The translations under genes and the position numbers were made by a program. 64,000 nt of DNA from Coriolopsis trogii (lineage: Eukaryota > Basidiomycota > Agaricomycetes > Polyporales > Polyporaceae). Positions 1 to 12,123 of this stretch are shown here, piece after piece (positions within the stretch are counted from its first letter, which is position 1; the number at the start of each line of letters is the position of its first letter). The stretch is from NCBI GenBank assembly GCA_020543525.1, contig JAHYIO010000033.1:2604001-2668000 (forward strand). The letters run 5' to 3'. Under the pieces are notes generated by a model. It did not search any database. It saw nothing but the letters and a program-made list of their open reading frames with translations, and was not told where the DNA came from.

Positions 1-266
1 GTAGACATATAAGCAAGCCAAGGAACGCCCCGACCTCACGGTCGTCTCATATGACCCAGGATGGGTCAAGACCGGTACGGATTCCAAAGTGATAGCTCAT
101 CATGTATTGCAGAAGCTGACGCGCCCACCTTCCAGACCTCGGTGGTGACGAGGCGCCGCTGGAGATCGAGACGGGCACAGCAGGCACGCTCAATGTCCTT
201 CGCTCGCTGAAGCATGAGGATTCTGGCGCCTTCTTCTCATATGATGGCTCGCGTTTGCCCTGGTAG
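1..266 (+). CDS. Short-chain dehydrogenase/reductase, 3' end only
   Basis: C-terminal end of a classical NAD(P)-binding SDR, cut by the window edge. An acceptor AG at 3-4 opens an exon that reads TYKQAKERPDLTVVSYDPGW and continues into VKT. An intron (75-135) follows, and the last exon reads LGGDEAPLEIETGTAGT and ends SYDGSRLPW before TAG at 264-266. The DPGWVKTDLGG segment is the stretch after the active-site Tyr/Lys in fungal SDRs of the C-factor/short-chain oxidoreductase type, where the loop contacts cofactor and substrate. The catalytic YxxxK and the glycine-rich cofactor loop would lie upstream of the window. The visible exons are open and correctly spliced, so the gene looks intact. 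The substrate cannot be inferred. Confidence 0.8.
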
Positions 267-581
267 ACAATGAAGTTTGCCTATGAATCTCGTGCTAGAG
301 ACGAAGACTCTTTGCTGATGTGATGTACGGCATGTACAATAATCTATAGATAATCTCGCCTTGTGCTACGATCACTACTGTCGCGGCGTGCATTGGCCCG
401 TCAAAAGCCCGAACAGGACAGGGGATGGTATCTCTTGGGCCCCTTTCACGGAAAACTCGTCGACCATTCATGACTTCGTGAGAGGTGCGGCTACAAGCCA
501 AATCATGGTTCCTATTGCGCGTGACTGTAATCATGCTAGACATCACTGTTCTGTACTTGGCCTGGATTCATCTCCACAGTC
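267..581. other. Intergenic spacer
   Basis: Convergent 3' ends of the SDR gene and the small secreted protein gene. I see no coding exon or RNA gene here. Confidence 0.5.
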
Positions 582-1114
582 CTACTTGCCGTCGTTGCGG
601 CACTGGGATGTATAAGACCATGAACGCTCGCCATGATTCTGGGAGATATCACTTACGCAAACGGAGATCACATCATTCCCACAAACGCCAGAGGCTGGGT
701 CCGTGCGGCACGCGTAGCTGTGTCGCACCAGACTCCGAGTCAGTCCTCGCCACCGCGACGTTACAGAATCTGGAGATGCACTGGCACGTACATCAGTCCT
801 GTGAAGGTATTGGTGTAACGGTTGAAGATGATCGGCGGCGGGCTGCAGCCGAAGATGCGCGAGTCGCAAGGGTTCTCGTTGGTGAGGAGACCGTCAACAG
901 GGTTGCAGGAGTCGTCGTATACGGTCCCTGGGCGCAAGATCCGTCGTCAGCCTTCTTAACGACAGGATACAGTGTGTTCCCGGAGGGGCGACTCACATTT
1001 GTTGATGCCGTCGCCCAGGTTCTGCACATTACCAATGCCGTAGTTGTATCCTGGGCAGATAGCAGCAGCGAACACGGCGTAGAAGGGAATGAGGAGGAGG
1101 GGTTTGGCAAACAT
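582..1114 (-). CDS. Small secreted cysteine-rich protein
   Basis: Four exons (997-1114, 792-927, 657-717, 582-602) give 111 residues. It starts MFAKPLLLIPFYAVFAAA, a clean signal peptide, and the mature part begins ICPGYNYGIGNV. Eight cysteines follow, in the contexts CPGY, DSCN, NPCD, FGCSPPP, YACRT, GVCG and a terminal VCCRNDG. All three introns have GT...AG ends and the summed exon length is a whole number of codons, so the gene looks intact although it lies in a decayed neighbourhood. Small proteins of this build are abundant in Agaricomycete secretomes and some are effector-like. The eight Cys could form four disulphides. Function is unknown, and I recognise only a general resemblance to hypothetical secreted proteins of wood-decay fungi. 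Confidence 0.75.
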
Positions 1115-2272
1115 CGTGCTTTGCTGTGAACAGTGTTCTGGTTGTGGCTGTATGTGTAGTCGTCCAGCCCGACCAGGAGGCTTTTGTAGGGTTTCGAACG
1201 AACGGTGGGGAATTTGGCTAGTGAACGAGCGATAGAGCGGACGCTTGCGTCCACGGATGCATACTCGAAGGCCTACACTTTACTGCGACGAAGTCCAGGC
1301 GGCTACGACATTGTGCGCGTATGCCAGGCTGGCATAAACACCGCTTTCAGACCTTTATTGTACTTGCCAGTGATGGCGCAGATTATGTGTACTATTCTCT
1401 CCGCTCGAGCGCGAGATCGCAGACCGTGCTGTGACCACTGAGTACTGAGTGTTAGATGTGGGTGCCATCTCGAAACAATGGGACGCTGTACTGTCAATGA
1501 TTGATGTTCTAGTGCTAAGAGCTTACCAAAAATAACGCGACATTCGCGCTTGGTACGTGCCAGCAGGTCTACTGACACCTGCGCAGACACCACGGAGACC
1601 GCAAGGCTCGTCAAGACACGCTCTAGGTGCATCATAGGGCCCAGGATCCGATCGGATACTTGATAGACATGGCAAGTAACCGTTCGGCGCCTGGTAGAGC
1701 TGTAACACATTGGTTCGGCCGTCTGTGACCGCCGAAGTGGCAGAAGGATCTCAAGGCGTTCGGTGTAATTAGCAGTTGCAAAGAGTTGCTAAGTATAGTC
1801 TCGATACTTGTCCATGGCTCCACGTTCGACAACGCCCCGAATACAAGGTTAACGCCCTATAGAGCTCGTCGTTAGTAGTAGGGGCACCCTCTGCCGCTTC
1901 ACTGGACTCGGAGAGTGAGAAGGTATACGTGGAGGCTCATACCTTAACACAGGTACACCTGGGATATATGGTCTCAGTTCCGACGAGGAGTCCAGTTGTG
2001 CCGTAAGGGGGACATGTCTGCGCGATACTGCGATTTGGGGTTGAGGCAGTCGGATTATGGATAAAAGTAGTGCCTGGGTCCGAACAGTGCATCGCAGGTA
2101 AATGAGTTGGTTCCAGGATCCATCATACTCGGCCAATACGAGTCAGAGAACATGCAAGAAATCCAGAGTTGGCGTCCGACACAAGTTGAAAGAGTCCAAC
2201 CTGGGGACCAAGGGTATGACTTGTAAAGGATTCGCTACTGATCTGTTAAACGTTGGTAGTCAAGGCCATTAT
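1115..2272. other. Gene-poor spacer
   Basis: Upstream side of the small secreted protein gene and the approach to the tRNA. Several frames are open for 60-135 codons, but none shows a recognisable domain, a plausible intron pattern or consistent codon use. I see no gene. Confidence 0.4.
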
Positions 2273-2346
2273 GGGTCGGTGGCGTAGTTGGTTATCGCAT
2301 CTGTCTAACACACAGAAGGTCCTCAGTTCGAACCTGGGCCGACTCA
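2273..2346 (+). tRNA. tRNA-Val (anticodon AAC)
   Basis: A full cloverleaf can be drawn. The acceptor stem 2273-2279 pairs with 2339-2345 with one G-T wobble. The D stem GCG/CGC is 2282-2284 with 2296-2298. The anticodon stem TCTGT/ACAGA (2300-2304 with 2312-2316) carries loop CTAACAC, so the anticodon at 2307-2309 is AAC (Val, GTT codon). The T stem CTCAG/CTGGG holds TTCGAAC at 2327-2333. The discriminator base is A at 2346. There is no intron. A TTTT run at 2353-2356 fits an RNA polymerase III terminator, and the internal A and B boxes are the D and T arms. Confidence 0.93.
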
Positions 2347-2352
2347 GTTTCG

Positions 2353-2356
2353 TTTT
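2353..2356 (+). terminator. Pol III terminator of tRNA-Val
   Basis: TTTT tract seven bases after the tRNA 3' end, the usual Pol III stop signal. Confidence 0.6.
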
Positions 2357-2632
2357 CTATTCCTTTTGTTGCTATGGACCATCAATGGAATATTGGTACA
2401 GGCGTGCGTTCTGGCTGTGAAGCCTTGACTAATTGCAACTACAGCTTTGCTGTTCACTACGAGTCATCCCTCGACATTGATAGTCAGCCCAAGCGAGCCG
2501 TGAGTGTTAGTTCAGGCTCATATATAACCTGCGCCAACTAAGAGGATCCTGGCGGAAATTTTCGCGCCAGTTGAAATTCAACACAACTTGTCATAAAGCC
2601 GTCAATTAATAGCAGCACAGACTCTAGATGAG

Positions 2633-4190
2633 CTATCCATCGCCGCCTTGGCCCTCCATGTCAGGCTCGATGTGTAGAGCAGAGCCGAAATTTCCGACTA
2701 TCCGGGCAATGCTCGAGATATCGGAGATCTCAGAAATGTGCAGTGGATGGTCTGAAGGCAGCCTGACTGTACGCTGACTTGCCTCCTGTAAGTTGAGCAA
2801 GAAGCGAGATACAAGGATGGCGGTGATCCTAGCAAAAATTGATCTTAATGAGTATATATAATCCGAGCCGAGATGAATAGGACAACATACGGTCCAGTGA
2901 AAGAGGTTATGTTGCTGCCATCATCTGCAGGGCCGGAGAAGATCTGCATTCTGATGATCAGGTTCCCGACGTTGCTTGTGTGTTTCGAGCACATGTCGAC
3001 TGACCGTTTGTAGTGAGAGCAGCAGATGAGCGGTATTCAAAGTCAGTAGGATGCTGCACAAATGCTGCTGAGTGAGTCATAGTAATTGCTGCACGGGAGT
3101 TGATGACGCACATGAAGTATATGCTCCCTGACCACGCCGTGAGTGAATAGTATTCGATATAGATCTTTTGAAAAAATGCTTACCATCACGCAGTATGACA
3201 CCGGCGAAGGAGAAAGTTGAGATCTGGATGCTCATTGTATGCATGCGGAGTGCGAGCCAGGTTGTCGTGACAAGAATTAAGTCAGCAGCAATCAGGCATG
3301 ATCGACTCAGAATCACAACTTCCAGGGCGTAGGATCAGCCCGTGCGTATTATTACTAGTAAAGTCATCAAACTCACGTCTAATACATAAGTACATTAGCG
3401 CACGAACAAACGGGAGCCAGCAGGCATAGCAGACTCACTTGATGGTCAGCGATTCCGGGACTGCGTCTGTGTATGCACAACCAACGACGGAATCAATGTA
3501 ACCTTGCGCTCCGAAGCCGAGGGAGACCTGAAAAGCGTAGTCACGGGTACTGTATTGACGATATCCCGAAAATCGTACTTACAAGATTGGCTCCACACGG
3601 AATGAGCGATAGAACCAGGATGGAGATGGCCAACAGATACCGCTTACTGATGCCATATATACGCAAAGTAGAGAATACTGCGGACAATCAACGAATGGGG
3701 GTGCGCGGTGGATTGTGGTACCTACGTGCCCAGGGGAGATATTGTGCGGCTTCGCAAACAAAAATGGTGACTTGCGTGACGGAGCAGCTGTGTTCCGTTA
3801 TAGTGCGGGACTCTTCAGCCTTTGAAATCTCACTAGTATGAGAGCATTGGCTATGCCAGCACGTACCTCTGAAATACTGAGGTTAGTTCGTTACTACATA
3901 CTGCTGGGGACACTGGATGATGCGCACCTCATCCGAGAAAATATCGAAAAAGACGAGAAGCTGAAGTACTGCCAAAAGTCCGTTCATGTACCTATTTGTC
4001 ATGAACAAAACAGCTGCACTTGAAGGACGGCGATTCCAGAAACATCTGACTTCACGGTCAAATGTGATACAATGCTCGTATAAAGCAAGAACTATGCAAG
4101 CTCCTATGAGAGACATGATCAAATACGTATAAAGGAGCTGCACGCACCTGCTGTCGCGACGATGCAGAAATTTTCCACCGCTCTGTTCAT
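2633..4190 (-). CDS. DUF6533-type multi-span membrane protein
   Basis: Fungal membrane protein with an N-terminal DUF6533 region, assembled from about seven or eight exons on the minus strand. The first exon (start about 4190) reads NFCIVATAG. The second gives LALYEHCITFDREVRCFWNR, the family hallmark (Y-[DE]-H-x-[IV]-T-[FL]-D-x-E-V-x-x-F-W). Later exons read LRIYGISKRYLLAISILVLS and then IPCGANL, a Gly/Val-rich segment, ILSRSCLIAADLILVTTTWL, SFAGVILRD and ITAILVSRFLLNLQEASQ, ending in a hydrophilic tail (HISEISDISSIARIVGNF) before TAG at 2633-2635. These are the blocks of the family in the right order, about seven hydrophobic spans. The exons between 2880 and 3180 and around 3780-3880 join less cleanly, so one or two frames may be damaged. 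Function is unknown; these proteins form a large lineage-specific family in Agaricomycetes. Confidence 0.65.
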
Positions 4191-5949
4191 GATGGGATGG
4201 ACATGAACATTATGTCGTCCGCTGAGAAGCTAACATCGAAGTGGACTCACACAGCGTTTACTGCTGAGGCCCATTCTAATGCATCTGCCGAGCTTTCTTG
4301 GGTTGCCATCCGCAATGGCTATACAGACCGTACGTACGAGGGGAGGTACTATGGGTGGGGGGTTGTCTGCAAGGATGCTATCGCTCTGGCTATACCTGTT
4401 CACATTGTAAGCTTATCATACCGGTAAGAACAACTGCCCTGGCAAGCACCGGACAGACGACACTGGACGTCAGACTGAGAAAGCCGATTGTAGATGGATC
4501 CCATGTCATAGTTACTGCTGTTATCGCGCTAGGCAGGCTGTCAAACATGTACAGCTAGATGGGGTGTTTTGATCAATGGCACTGCATCGTTGAACAATCG
4601 AGGGTGTGGCTTACGGAGGTTTCGAAGTCATCAGCCGATAGAGAAATTGCTGGCCCAGGGGTACCGTTAAATTTAACATGGTTTTGCGGCTCCCGAAGGT
4701 GCGTTTTGGAGAGCTACTGGCAGATTTGGAGGTTTCGGAGTCGGGAGCAGGCTCTTCAAGTGTCCGCCGAGTCCAACTCGGTGCGTGATCCGCGGCGATG
4801 TCAATCATGAGACCCAATAAGTTCAGGCAAGATGATATTGGGTTATATGAGTACAACATGCAGGAAAGGCGTGATCGAGGTGTACATAGAACGCTTGAGA
4901 TATCGTGGCGGATTGGAGAGAGGTTGTTCAAAGCGCCCAAGATCAACTCTTGTCCGAGTCGGCGCTCCGAAACCAGGACTTGCTCTCCCTCTTCACGGCA
5001 GCTCTGCTATAGTCGACTATTCCGACTCTAACTGTACATCTTCTGAAAAATCCCTGGATCTGGCTTCTGCGCCGATTGTGTTCTCATCTCCGAGACATCT
5101 CTGCCAACATCATGTATACTCAGGGTCCGCATCATGGCGAGTCTCAACCTGAAGCTCTGGATGAGCCAGGCTATGAAGTTACAACACGGCGACCTCACGT
5201 GTAGCCCTCGCTCTCACTGCCTGAAGGTCTTCAAGCTCAAGTGCGTTGAAAGAATGTCTGACATACATTCGGCAGTCGAACTTCCCATGTTCTCATGCCA
5301 GCGCACGGCGGCGTGCAGCGTCGCGCACAGCTTTGTGCTTGGCAATGCTATACTAGAATACCTCTACATAGCCTCAGCTGGTGAACGGGTGAGCCAACTC
5401 ACATTCCTCGACGTCCCAGGCATAGGAACACGGTCGCAGTGCAACGTTCTCCGTACCCCGCTTTCATCTCCTCAACTGTCCTCCCGTCTCTGTTGTGAAT
5501 GCGGTCATCTCCATTGCGCGCGCCGCTGAACGATCGTCTCGACGCAGACACCGGGCGGTACACCAGCGATTGTGAACCAACTGCGTTCTCCACTCAGGAC
5601 AGCAGTACATATCAGCTGCGGCAGTGTCGGCATCTATCAGTCCCCATCCTGGTACTTAGACCCTACCGCTCTTCCCGCTCTTTGCGGGGACAGATCTTAC
5701 TGAGCGGACGGAGGGGAGTGGATGCCAGCTGGCGAACGTGCGGCGCATGTCAGACTGACCGGGACGAGCGATACACACCCAAGACGCGTCACACTTGGCT
5801 AACCCGTGGAACAACGACGGAGCTCTGTGTTTGAAGGCTGTCATGATGTGCATGTACGTATACTGTTACGCGGCGTTGTGTCTGGATAGACGACGCTCGG
5901 CTTGAGGTATTCCTCTCGGGCAGCCGCGCGTACCGGATGGCTGGACGTA
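4191..5949. other. Decayed, gene-poor stretch
   Basis: Many short open frames on both strands and no continuous gene. The piece around 5150-5300 has a faint look of secreted-protease propeptide sequence but is interrupted by stops in every frame and cannot be assembled. Treated as non-coding or relic DNA. Confidence 0.4.
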
Positions 5950-6209
5950 CACGAAGGCGCACTCAGGAACGCTACTACAAGGCATGATTGCCAGACTCCC
6001 AAGTACTACTGCGATGGGGTCCTGGAGTCTTGCGTCCCAACCAAGGGCATGAGTTCGTCGTGCGCGGCTGACCAGGATTGCACATCGGTGAGTGAACTAC
6101 GTCGCATGCGGTTCTGAGTGCTGCTGGTACTTTCTTCATCCAGTGAAACTGCGACACGAAGGGCGTATGTGCTGAACCGTTTCGACGTTCGGGACACCAG
6201 CATGCATGA
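5950..6209 (+). pseudogene. Cys-rich protein relic with a stop at the splice junction
   Basis: Two exon-like pieces flank a good intron (GTGAGT at 6090, AG at 6142-6143). The first reads HDCQTPKYYCDGVLESCVP and then SSSCAADQDCTS. The second reads NCDTKGVCAEPF. The spacing of the cysteines (DQDCxSxNCDxxGVC) is that of small disulphide-rich secreted domains. The first codon after the acceptor is TGA (6144-6146), so the spliced message stops exactly between the halves; the expected residue there would be an ordinary one such as Gly. No convincing start codon or signal peptide lies upstream. Either this is a nonsense-mutated relic, or the real protein ends at DCTS. I favour a relic because the 5' end is also missing. 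Confidence 0.45.
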
Positions 6210-7868
6210 AGGCGTAGCAGCTCGTGCTGACCGGAATGCACATCTCCGCGGGCACTTTGACCACAGGGGACGTTTCCACTCTGACGGGTACTAGGCGAAC
6301 AGCGATGGTCACGATTGTTATAGTGCTGGCACATCCAAAGTGGCGGAAACTGAAGCCTACCGCGAGATCAGGACTTACTACGACGAGCAGATTGGGTGAG
6401 TGTATGCATCGCGCGTTCCCGAGTTGTGCAGTTAGTGCAGATCTTCTCTACGTGTAGCTTACGAAAGTCAGTCGCAACTTCACTGTGGCAGACAAGGTGG
6501 CCTATGTCTTGGATAAAGGCATGTACGACTTGTGGTCTGACTTGTACAGTATACGTGCACATATTCGACAGACTCATGGGACCAATCAGTCAGGTGTTGC
6601 AGCGGTATGTACTATAATGACCTCGTACGTCGGGGTACGAGAACAGTACTATAAGTACCTCTGCATCGGGACAAGAGACTCGGAGCTCTGCCCGTCGCAC
6701 TATGCACTGCAGGGTCCGTTGTTTGAGTTTGGGTACGCTGGTGATGTACGCGTCCAGTTCATTTGCGTCGTAGTTAGTCGGCGCAGCAAGCCTATAGCTC
6801 GATAAGTCGACGACCACAGAGGGGAATGGGCCTCAGGAGGAGACGGAGTTCAGGAGGTGGTGACCAAAGGCGCTCACCATAACCTTCCCCGGCGTTAAAC
6901 GGGGGGTGGCCCAACACCTGTAGCTAGTTCCAGACGACGCTTCGGAGGCTATGATCTCAATGTCATCGACATTCAACGACGTGTTGATGGCGGCAGTCGG
7001 CGTCTTTGTAGCCTGGATACGTGTCAAGATGATTCCGCGGTGGACTACTTGAAGGTGATATAGGCTTGGGGACAGGAAGGTCGAGACCGACGGAATGGTG
7101 AATTGGAGGGCAATTGGAGGGCATGCGCTTCCGTACTAACTGTATGCTCCGTCCTCTTGAAATTTCATGGGATGTCGTATCGGAAGCGTTGGCTGCTAGT
7201 GACAGCCTCACAATAAGAGACGGCCGAAGAGATCCTTCAAACCGTTACAAGTTTCCTGACACATACAGAGCAGATACACACCTCCAGTCTCTCCCACATA
7301 CATATCGACCATGGTCTCCCACATCCGCGCAGACATTGATAGTCAATGACGGTAGAGTCAAGAGCCTAGTTTGGCCGGGCTTGGTCATCGTTCTTCCTGC
7401 ATGTCACTCTATCACATCGAACCAGCGCATGAGAGTGAAAAGTTGGGACTCGGGAGCAGACTCAGCGAGTCGCCTGTCCACGGATGATGTAGAAGCTGCA
7501 AGGAGAGGGGCTCATAGGGCGCCCCCGCTTCGGACACGGAATCGCTTGGCCTATCGCCTGTTCCCGCGCATCCCGAACGAAGCCGATCTCTTGAATGCCA
7601 ACAGCCGTGAACACGATTGGGCGTGAGCACTACTGTGTGGCACCGCGGTTCCACCATCGACATGTGATTCATGAAAGGAGCGCAGGGAGAGATCGAGTTC
7701 CAGACGTTCAAGTCTGCGTACTGCGCGAGAATCGGCCGTTTGTATTGACAAGGTATGAAGCATGATAATAAGTGACGAGCCAAGTGCTGCAGCTGCATAA
7801 CGAGATATCCAAGATCAGAACCACCTCAGACAGACCCCAGAACAAAGGGCAGACTCACCGCCCGAACT
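6210..7868. other. Gene-poor spacer
   Basis: The longest open frame (7114-7626, + strand) has no recognisable domain, and its composition resembles the surrounding non-coding DNA. I cannot support a gene. Confidence 0.4.
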
Positions 7869-9665
7869 CTAGCACAACATTCTCGCTATCCGCAGCCTCA
7901 CGACCTCTTCAACGGTCTCCCTCCACTCCTCCGACGCCAACGGCGGACATCTCCACTCCACCCCCGGAAACAGTCCATCCAGGAATCTCGCAAGCCGCGC
8001 CGGGTCCGGTATGCACGACTTCCAACCGTCGTCGGCCAAGCCCAGAGAGCGCAGGCCATGAGGGTCCAGCGCCCGTGTCCGTGCATGCGTGCGCTCAGAC
8101 TCAGTCATCGCGGCGTCAGGCCAACCAGGCCAACCGCTCTCGAGCTTCGGCTTCGCGTTTGCACCAGGCGCGCCATGGGACGCGTCGACTCCCGGAAGTA
8201 CAAGGTCCCTGAGCCCTCTGCAACGTCTCGCAACCGCGGTGATGTCCTCCAATGATGGTAGAGCCGCACCCGACGGGTAGCTCAGGTGGACCCTCGTCGC
8301 TCCCGGCCACGCATCTGCCATCTTCTCCAAATCATGTTCGGATGCGGGGAGCGCCTCCACCTCGGGGGCGATTGAGAGGCTGATGTCCTCCATGGCGTAC
8401 ATGTCAAGGAGGGGCTCAATTGTCTGAATGAGCGGTCGCGTGTGAATGTTCGTCACGCCCCGCCCTCCTCCGCGCAAAGAAAGCTCGAGCTTGTGGAGAG
8501 CGGGGGTGAAGCGCGTGCGCATGACGTCGCAGAGCGCGTGCAACTCCGTGTCGACTGATGAACTCGTGCATTCGCAGTTCTGGAGCACGAGAGAGGTTAA
8601 CTGGCGGGAAGTGATCGTGGAGAGAAATACTGTGACTGTGGAGAGGGCTGCGAACATGGCATCCAGGGTGAGTGTCTGCAGTGCCGGGAACGCATGGGAG
8701 AGGATGTCTGGAGGTAGCGCGGCGGGAAGGCGGAACTTCAGATGACGGAGGGCGGGCATAGGCGCCAATGCAGGTATTAAGGGCCCTGTGGCTGGTTTAG
8801 CATAGATGCGTCCGCCGAGGTCGACTGTATTAAGACGAGATAAACGTCCGATCGGCTCCAACCACGGGTCGCTGATGTTCCCTGCGGTACTGACTCGAAG
8901 ATATTGGAGAAGAGGAGCTTTGGTGACGATGTTTTCCAACAGATCCCGGACAAACGCTTCGTAGATATCGCTCGAGGCAGCGTCTGACGACCACTCCGGG
9001 GATTTTCGGAAGATGATATGAAGACTCTGGAGACTGGAGGGAATGATCTGGAGTATCTCTGTGCTCGAAGGGACGAGTTGTATCCAGCGAAGGTGTTTCA
9101 AGTGTGGGAGCAGAGGGATCTGCTTAGTTTCTCCTGCAAAGGCGTGAGCCAGGAAAGCCTGCTCGGGTGGAGACAGAGGCCCGCCATAGCCGTGCACCGT
9201 GAGTATGTGTCGAGCGTATTCAGATGCCCGTGTGTCCGGCTTCAAACGATGCGTAAGCTTCGAGCGCTGAGTGAGCCGAGCACGTTAGCGATGGCTCTTA
9301 TGGCAGATGCAAACAACACCGACCGAGGGACATTCCAAAGCGCGCATCGCAGCTACGAGAAGAGAAATGCTATCGATATCTCTCCATAGGACGGAGATGG
9401 CGGGCGTGAAAAAGGCTTTGCATACACGCGCGCATCGTGCAAGCGTAGCTCGCGATACAGTCTTTTCTCCACACTTATACGAAGACCTAGCGTCATCAGT
9501 AGAGGGATCGAAGTGGCACCATGTCTCTTCCAACAGGGCAAGGTGGGCGAATATGCTGCAAAGGATGTCAAAGCACGAGAGAGCCCAGTGAGAGCGGGTG
9601 GAGGCAAGGTATGAGGGCGTTTTGGACGACATCGGTTCCTGAGGGAATGCGGGGAAGGGGCTCAT
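7869..9665 (-). CDS. F-box protein with leucine-rich-repeat-like body
   Basis: Two exons (9324-9665 and 7869-9266) joined by a 57-nt intron give 579 residues. The N-terminal third holds an F-box-like segment: WALSCFDILCSIFAHLAL, then SRATLARCARVCKAFFTPAI and SVLWRDIDSI, which matches the hydrophobic/Arg-Cys-x-x-Val-x-x-x-[FW] pattern of the Skp1-binding helices. The rest is a run of leucine-rich segments (for example LPHLKHLRWIQLVPS, SRLNTVDLGGRI and PALRHLKFRLPA) in the loose LRR-like arrangement usual for Agaricomycete F-box proteins. The likely role is a substrate receptor of an SCF ubiquitin ligase, with unknown target. The start is the first ATG, but a second Met 11 codons on is equally possible. 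Such genes are highly expanded in mushrooms. Confidence 0.82.
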
Positions 9666-10649
9666 TTATGTGGGTGTGCGGAGGAAATACGAGTTTTCCC
9701 GCACCTGGTAATAGGAGCGAAAGATGGGAACACAGTAGCAAGGGTCGAGCTGTTCATGCACTACTTATATACAGTGGCGTTCCACCTTCCGCCTCGAATG
9801 ATACATGATCGAGCAGGCACCGAGGCGCGGGGTCTTGTCCGGATAGGCCTCGTTCCCCCGGGGCGATGACGTCCAACTATCTCGCTCGGTTGCATGCTTG
9901 GAGCATTGTCAACAATAGCGCTTACAATCTTGAACGTAACAGCTCGTACAGCGCGAAAGTGCTGAAACACGTCGAGCTATTCTTGACTGAGCGAATGGGG
10001 GTATGCATCGAAGCATTGCCATCATCTGCCAGAGTAAGGAGCGAGAATTGCTTGGTCTAGCAGTCCGAACGGCACGAGATAATGGTTCTTACGAGCAGCT
10101 GACAGGGTCCGGCGATGGAGGAGCGAGAACGAGTTAACGCGAGCGGAACTCGGAGATCGTGACCTCTGCCCTCGTCAGGTTGCTCTTGAAGCTAGACGCC
10201 AGTGCAATGAGCCAAGAAGGTTCGACGTCGAAAGGTTGTTTGTGCGTGCCCGTGCAGTTGCAAATTGGAACCCGCCAAGCTACTTAGAATGTAGGCACCC
10301 GGCCGCATTGCGTTAGCGTTGAAGCAGGTCCGATGTGGGCGCGCCGCACAATCGAGCTGCAGGGCGCGTGGCGTGGACAATGTGTGGGAGACGTACGGCA
10401 GAGAGCAGCCAATCAAGTATTCTTGGGTCTGCAGCATCGCGAGCGGGAGTATATGCATTTAGAGGCGATGGAGCGCAGTCGACGTGGAGGAAGGAGATAA
10501 GTTCGAGCTCGTCGTCGTTCGTTCTCTCGGTCTCACGGCCGGGCCTTCCGGGCCGCATTTGGCAAGGCACTGTATCACACAACAGGCTTCAGCTGAACTT
10601 CAAGTTGGATCCATTGTACTGCACGTTGTCACGTCCCGCTCCGTTTCCA
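9666..10649. other. Spacer between divergent F-box and Rpp40 genes
   Basis: Holds the 5' regions of both genes. I see no further coding exon. The open frames seen from 10192 to 10582 are not supported by domains or splice sites. Confidence 0.45.
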
Positions 10650-12123
10650 ATGGAGAGCAGACGAACCATTATCGCAAGCGGCACTGACGCTCCCAAGCTG
10701 CGTCACATCGCCCCATCGCGTCCATTCACGCAGCAGGAAGGTGACCTTGTAATCGTCTGCATATGCGCTAGAAGCTCATCCCAAACTGTCTGTTCTCACA
10801 GCTTGACGTAGTATTTCCGTCAAACTCTGCTCTAAAAGATGCTCTTGGTGAGCTCAGCGGCGTATCCTACGCGTGCACTTCGACATTGTCCGACTTCTTG
10901 CAATTTGCAAAGCCCCACATCAACCAAGTCGCTCCCGAAAGGTAGGCCCTGCCATGGCTTGAGCTCTTGTCGGGAAAATGCTAATGCTTGCGCTATCAAT
11001 GAAGCAAAGTTGTCGCCCTTGGAGTAGCGCAGTCAACGGACACGGATGTTTGGTCACTTGACACTAGAGGCATCCTCACCCTCGCTGTAAGCAAGCAGAC
11101 CTACCAGTCTCTCGGCATCGTAGGCGAGCGACTACCATGGAAGGAGCATCACGACACGCACGGTGAGGGACGGTTGTTCTTTGTCCACATCAGGCGTTCC
11201 TGAACTTTCGCCCTGGTCCAGTGATCCATATATGCGTTCGAGGCGCCGCTCCCCAATACGGCGATATGAAGAACTGGGCGACATATGGATCAAAAGAAGC
11301 CAAAGCATTGCGCTTGTGGGACGAGCGCAGGGGACCCTGGAAAATTTTGTACTATGTCCAAGATGCAGGTGAGGCTCGCGTTCTGGACAGACTACACGAT
11401 CGGAACACCGTTAACACTTCTTCTTCTAGACGTTAAGCATCCTACAACTAGCACCGTTGAGCAATTCGAGAGGTCGATCTCCAACAGGACCGACGTACAC
11501 ATACCAGACCTTAGCCCCGATGCCTGTCTGATCGGAAGTACGAAAGAAGAGGACGTCGAGGACTGGGAAGAGAATGTCTCATCGCTATTTGAGTGGGTCG
11601 GCATGGCTGCGTTGGGCTCCCAGAGGTGAGACAGCATCACAGGATACGCTTCTTGTACTCATCGACACGAATTCCAAGGCTGTCTGCGAACGATCGGAGT
11701 GACCCATACATCTCCGTATACACTCATCCTGAGCCGTCTCGCATCGGCGAGCTGACCGTGATGCGCTGGAGGGGGTTCATCCCCTCGGCGTTCGTCCAGG
11801 CGGTATTGGATGTCATTATGTATGTCTCTCAGCTGCATCTCCCAATTCTGCGGACGAAGACTGATGGGCACAGCAGGTCTCCAAACCTTACCTTGCCAAG
11901 CTTCGTGTCGGTGACAGGCCATTCGGTGTTGACGTCGCCCGTGACCTACTTGCCGACAGACGACACCAAGGCTGCGCCACTTCGTGCACCGAGGGCGGAG
12001 GCGGAGGATACATGGTCCCTTGTATACGCCAGGAATGACAGTTCGTTGGATAGAAACTCAACTCAAGAAAGCTGGTGGCTGCTTGCGGAGAGTATCGGAA
12101 GGTGGGACAAACGGTGGGGGTGA
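10650..12123 (+). CDS. Ribonuclease P/MRP subunit Rpp40
   Basis: Seven exons (introns 10741-10811, 10942-11004, 11163-11221, 11369-11429, 11626-11678, 11820-11876) give 369 residues. Diagnostic stretches are TLSDFLQFAKPHINQVAPE, the Rpp40 core DTRGILTLAVSKQTYQSLG followed by VGERLPWKEH, DERRGPWKILYY, TVMRWRGFIPS and the C-terminal APRAEAEDTWSLV...ESIGRWDKRWG. This is a protein subunit of nuclear RNase P and possibly RNase MRP, which trim 5' leaders of pre-tRNA and process pre-rRNA. The first intron could also be spliced with a GTAATC donor, changing a few residues. The start ATG gives MESRRTIIASG, fitting the short hydrophilic N-terminus of fungal homologues. It is moderately sure because the family is poorly conserved. 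Confidence 0.8.

Noticed and set aside
5130..5310. Possible secreted protease (sedolisin-type) propeptide remnant
   Set aside because: PGYEVTTRRPHV and SLSLPEGLQAQV have a faint resemblance, but frames are interrupted and no catalytic domain follows; not enough to call.
7114..7626. 170-codon open frame upstream of the F-box gene
   Set aside because: No recognisable domain and composition like the surrounding spacer.
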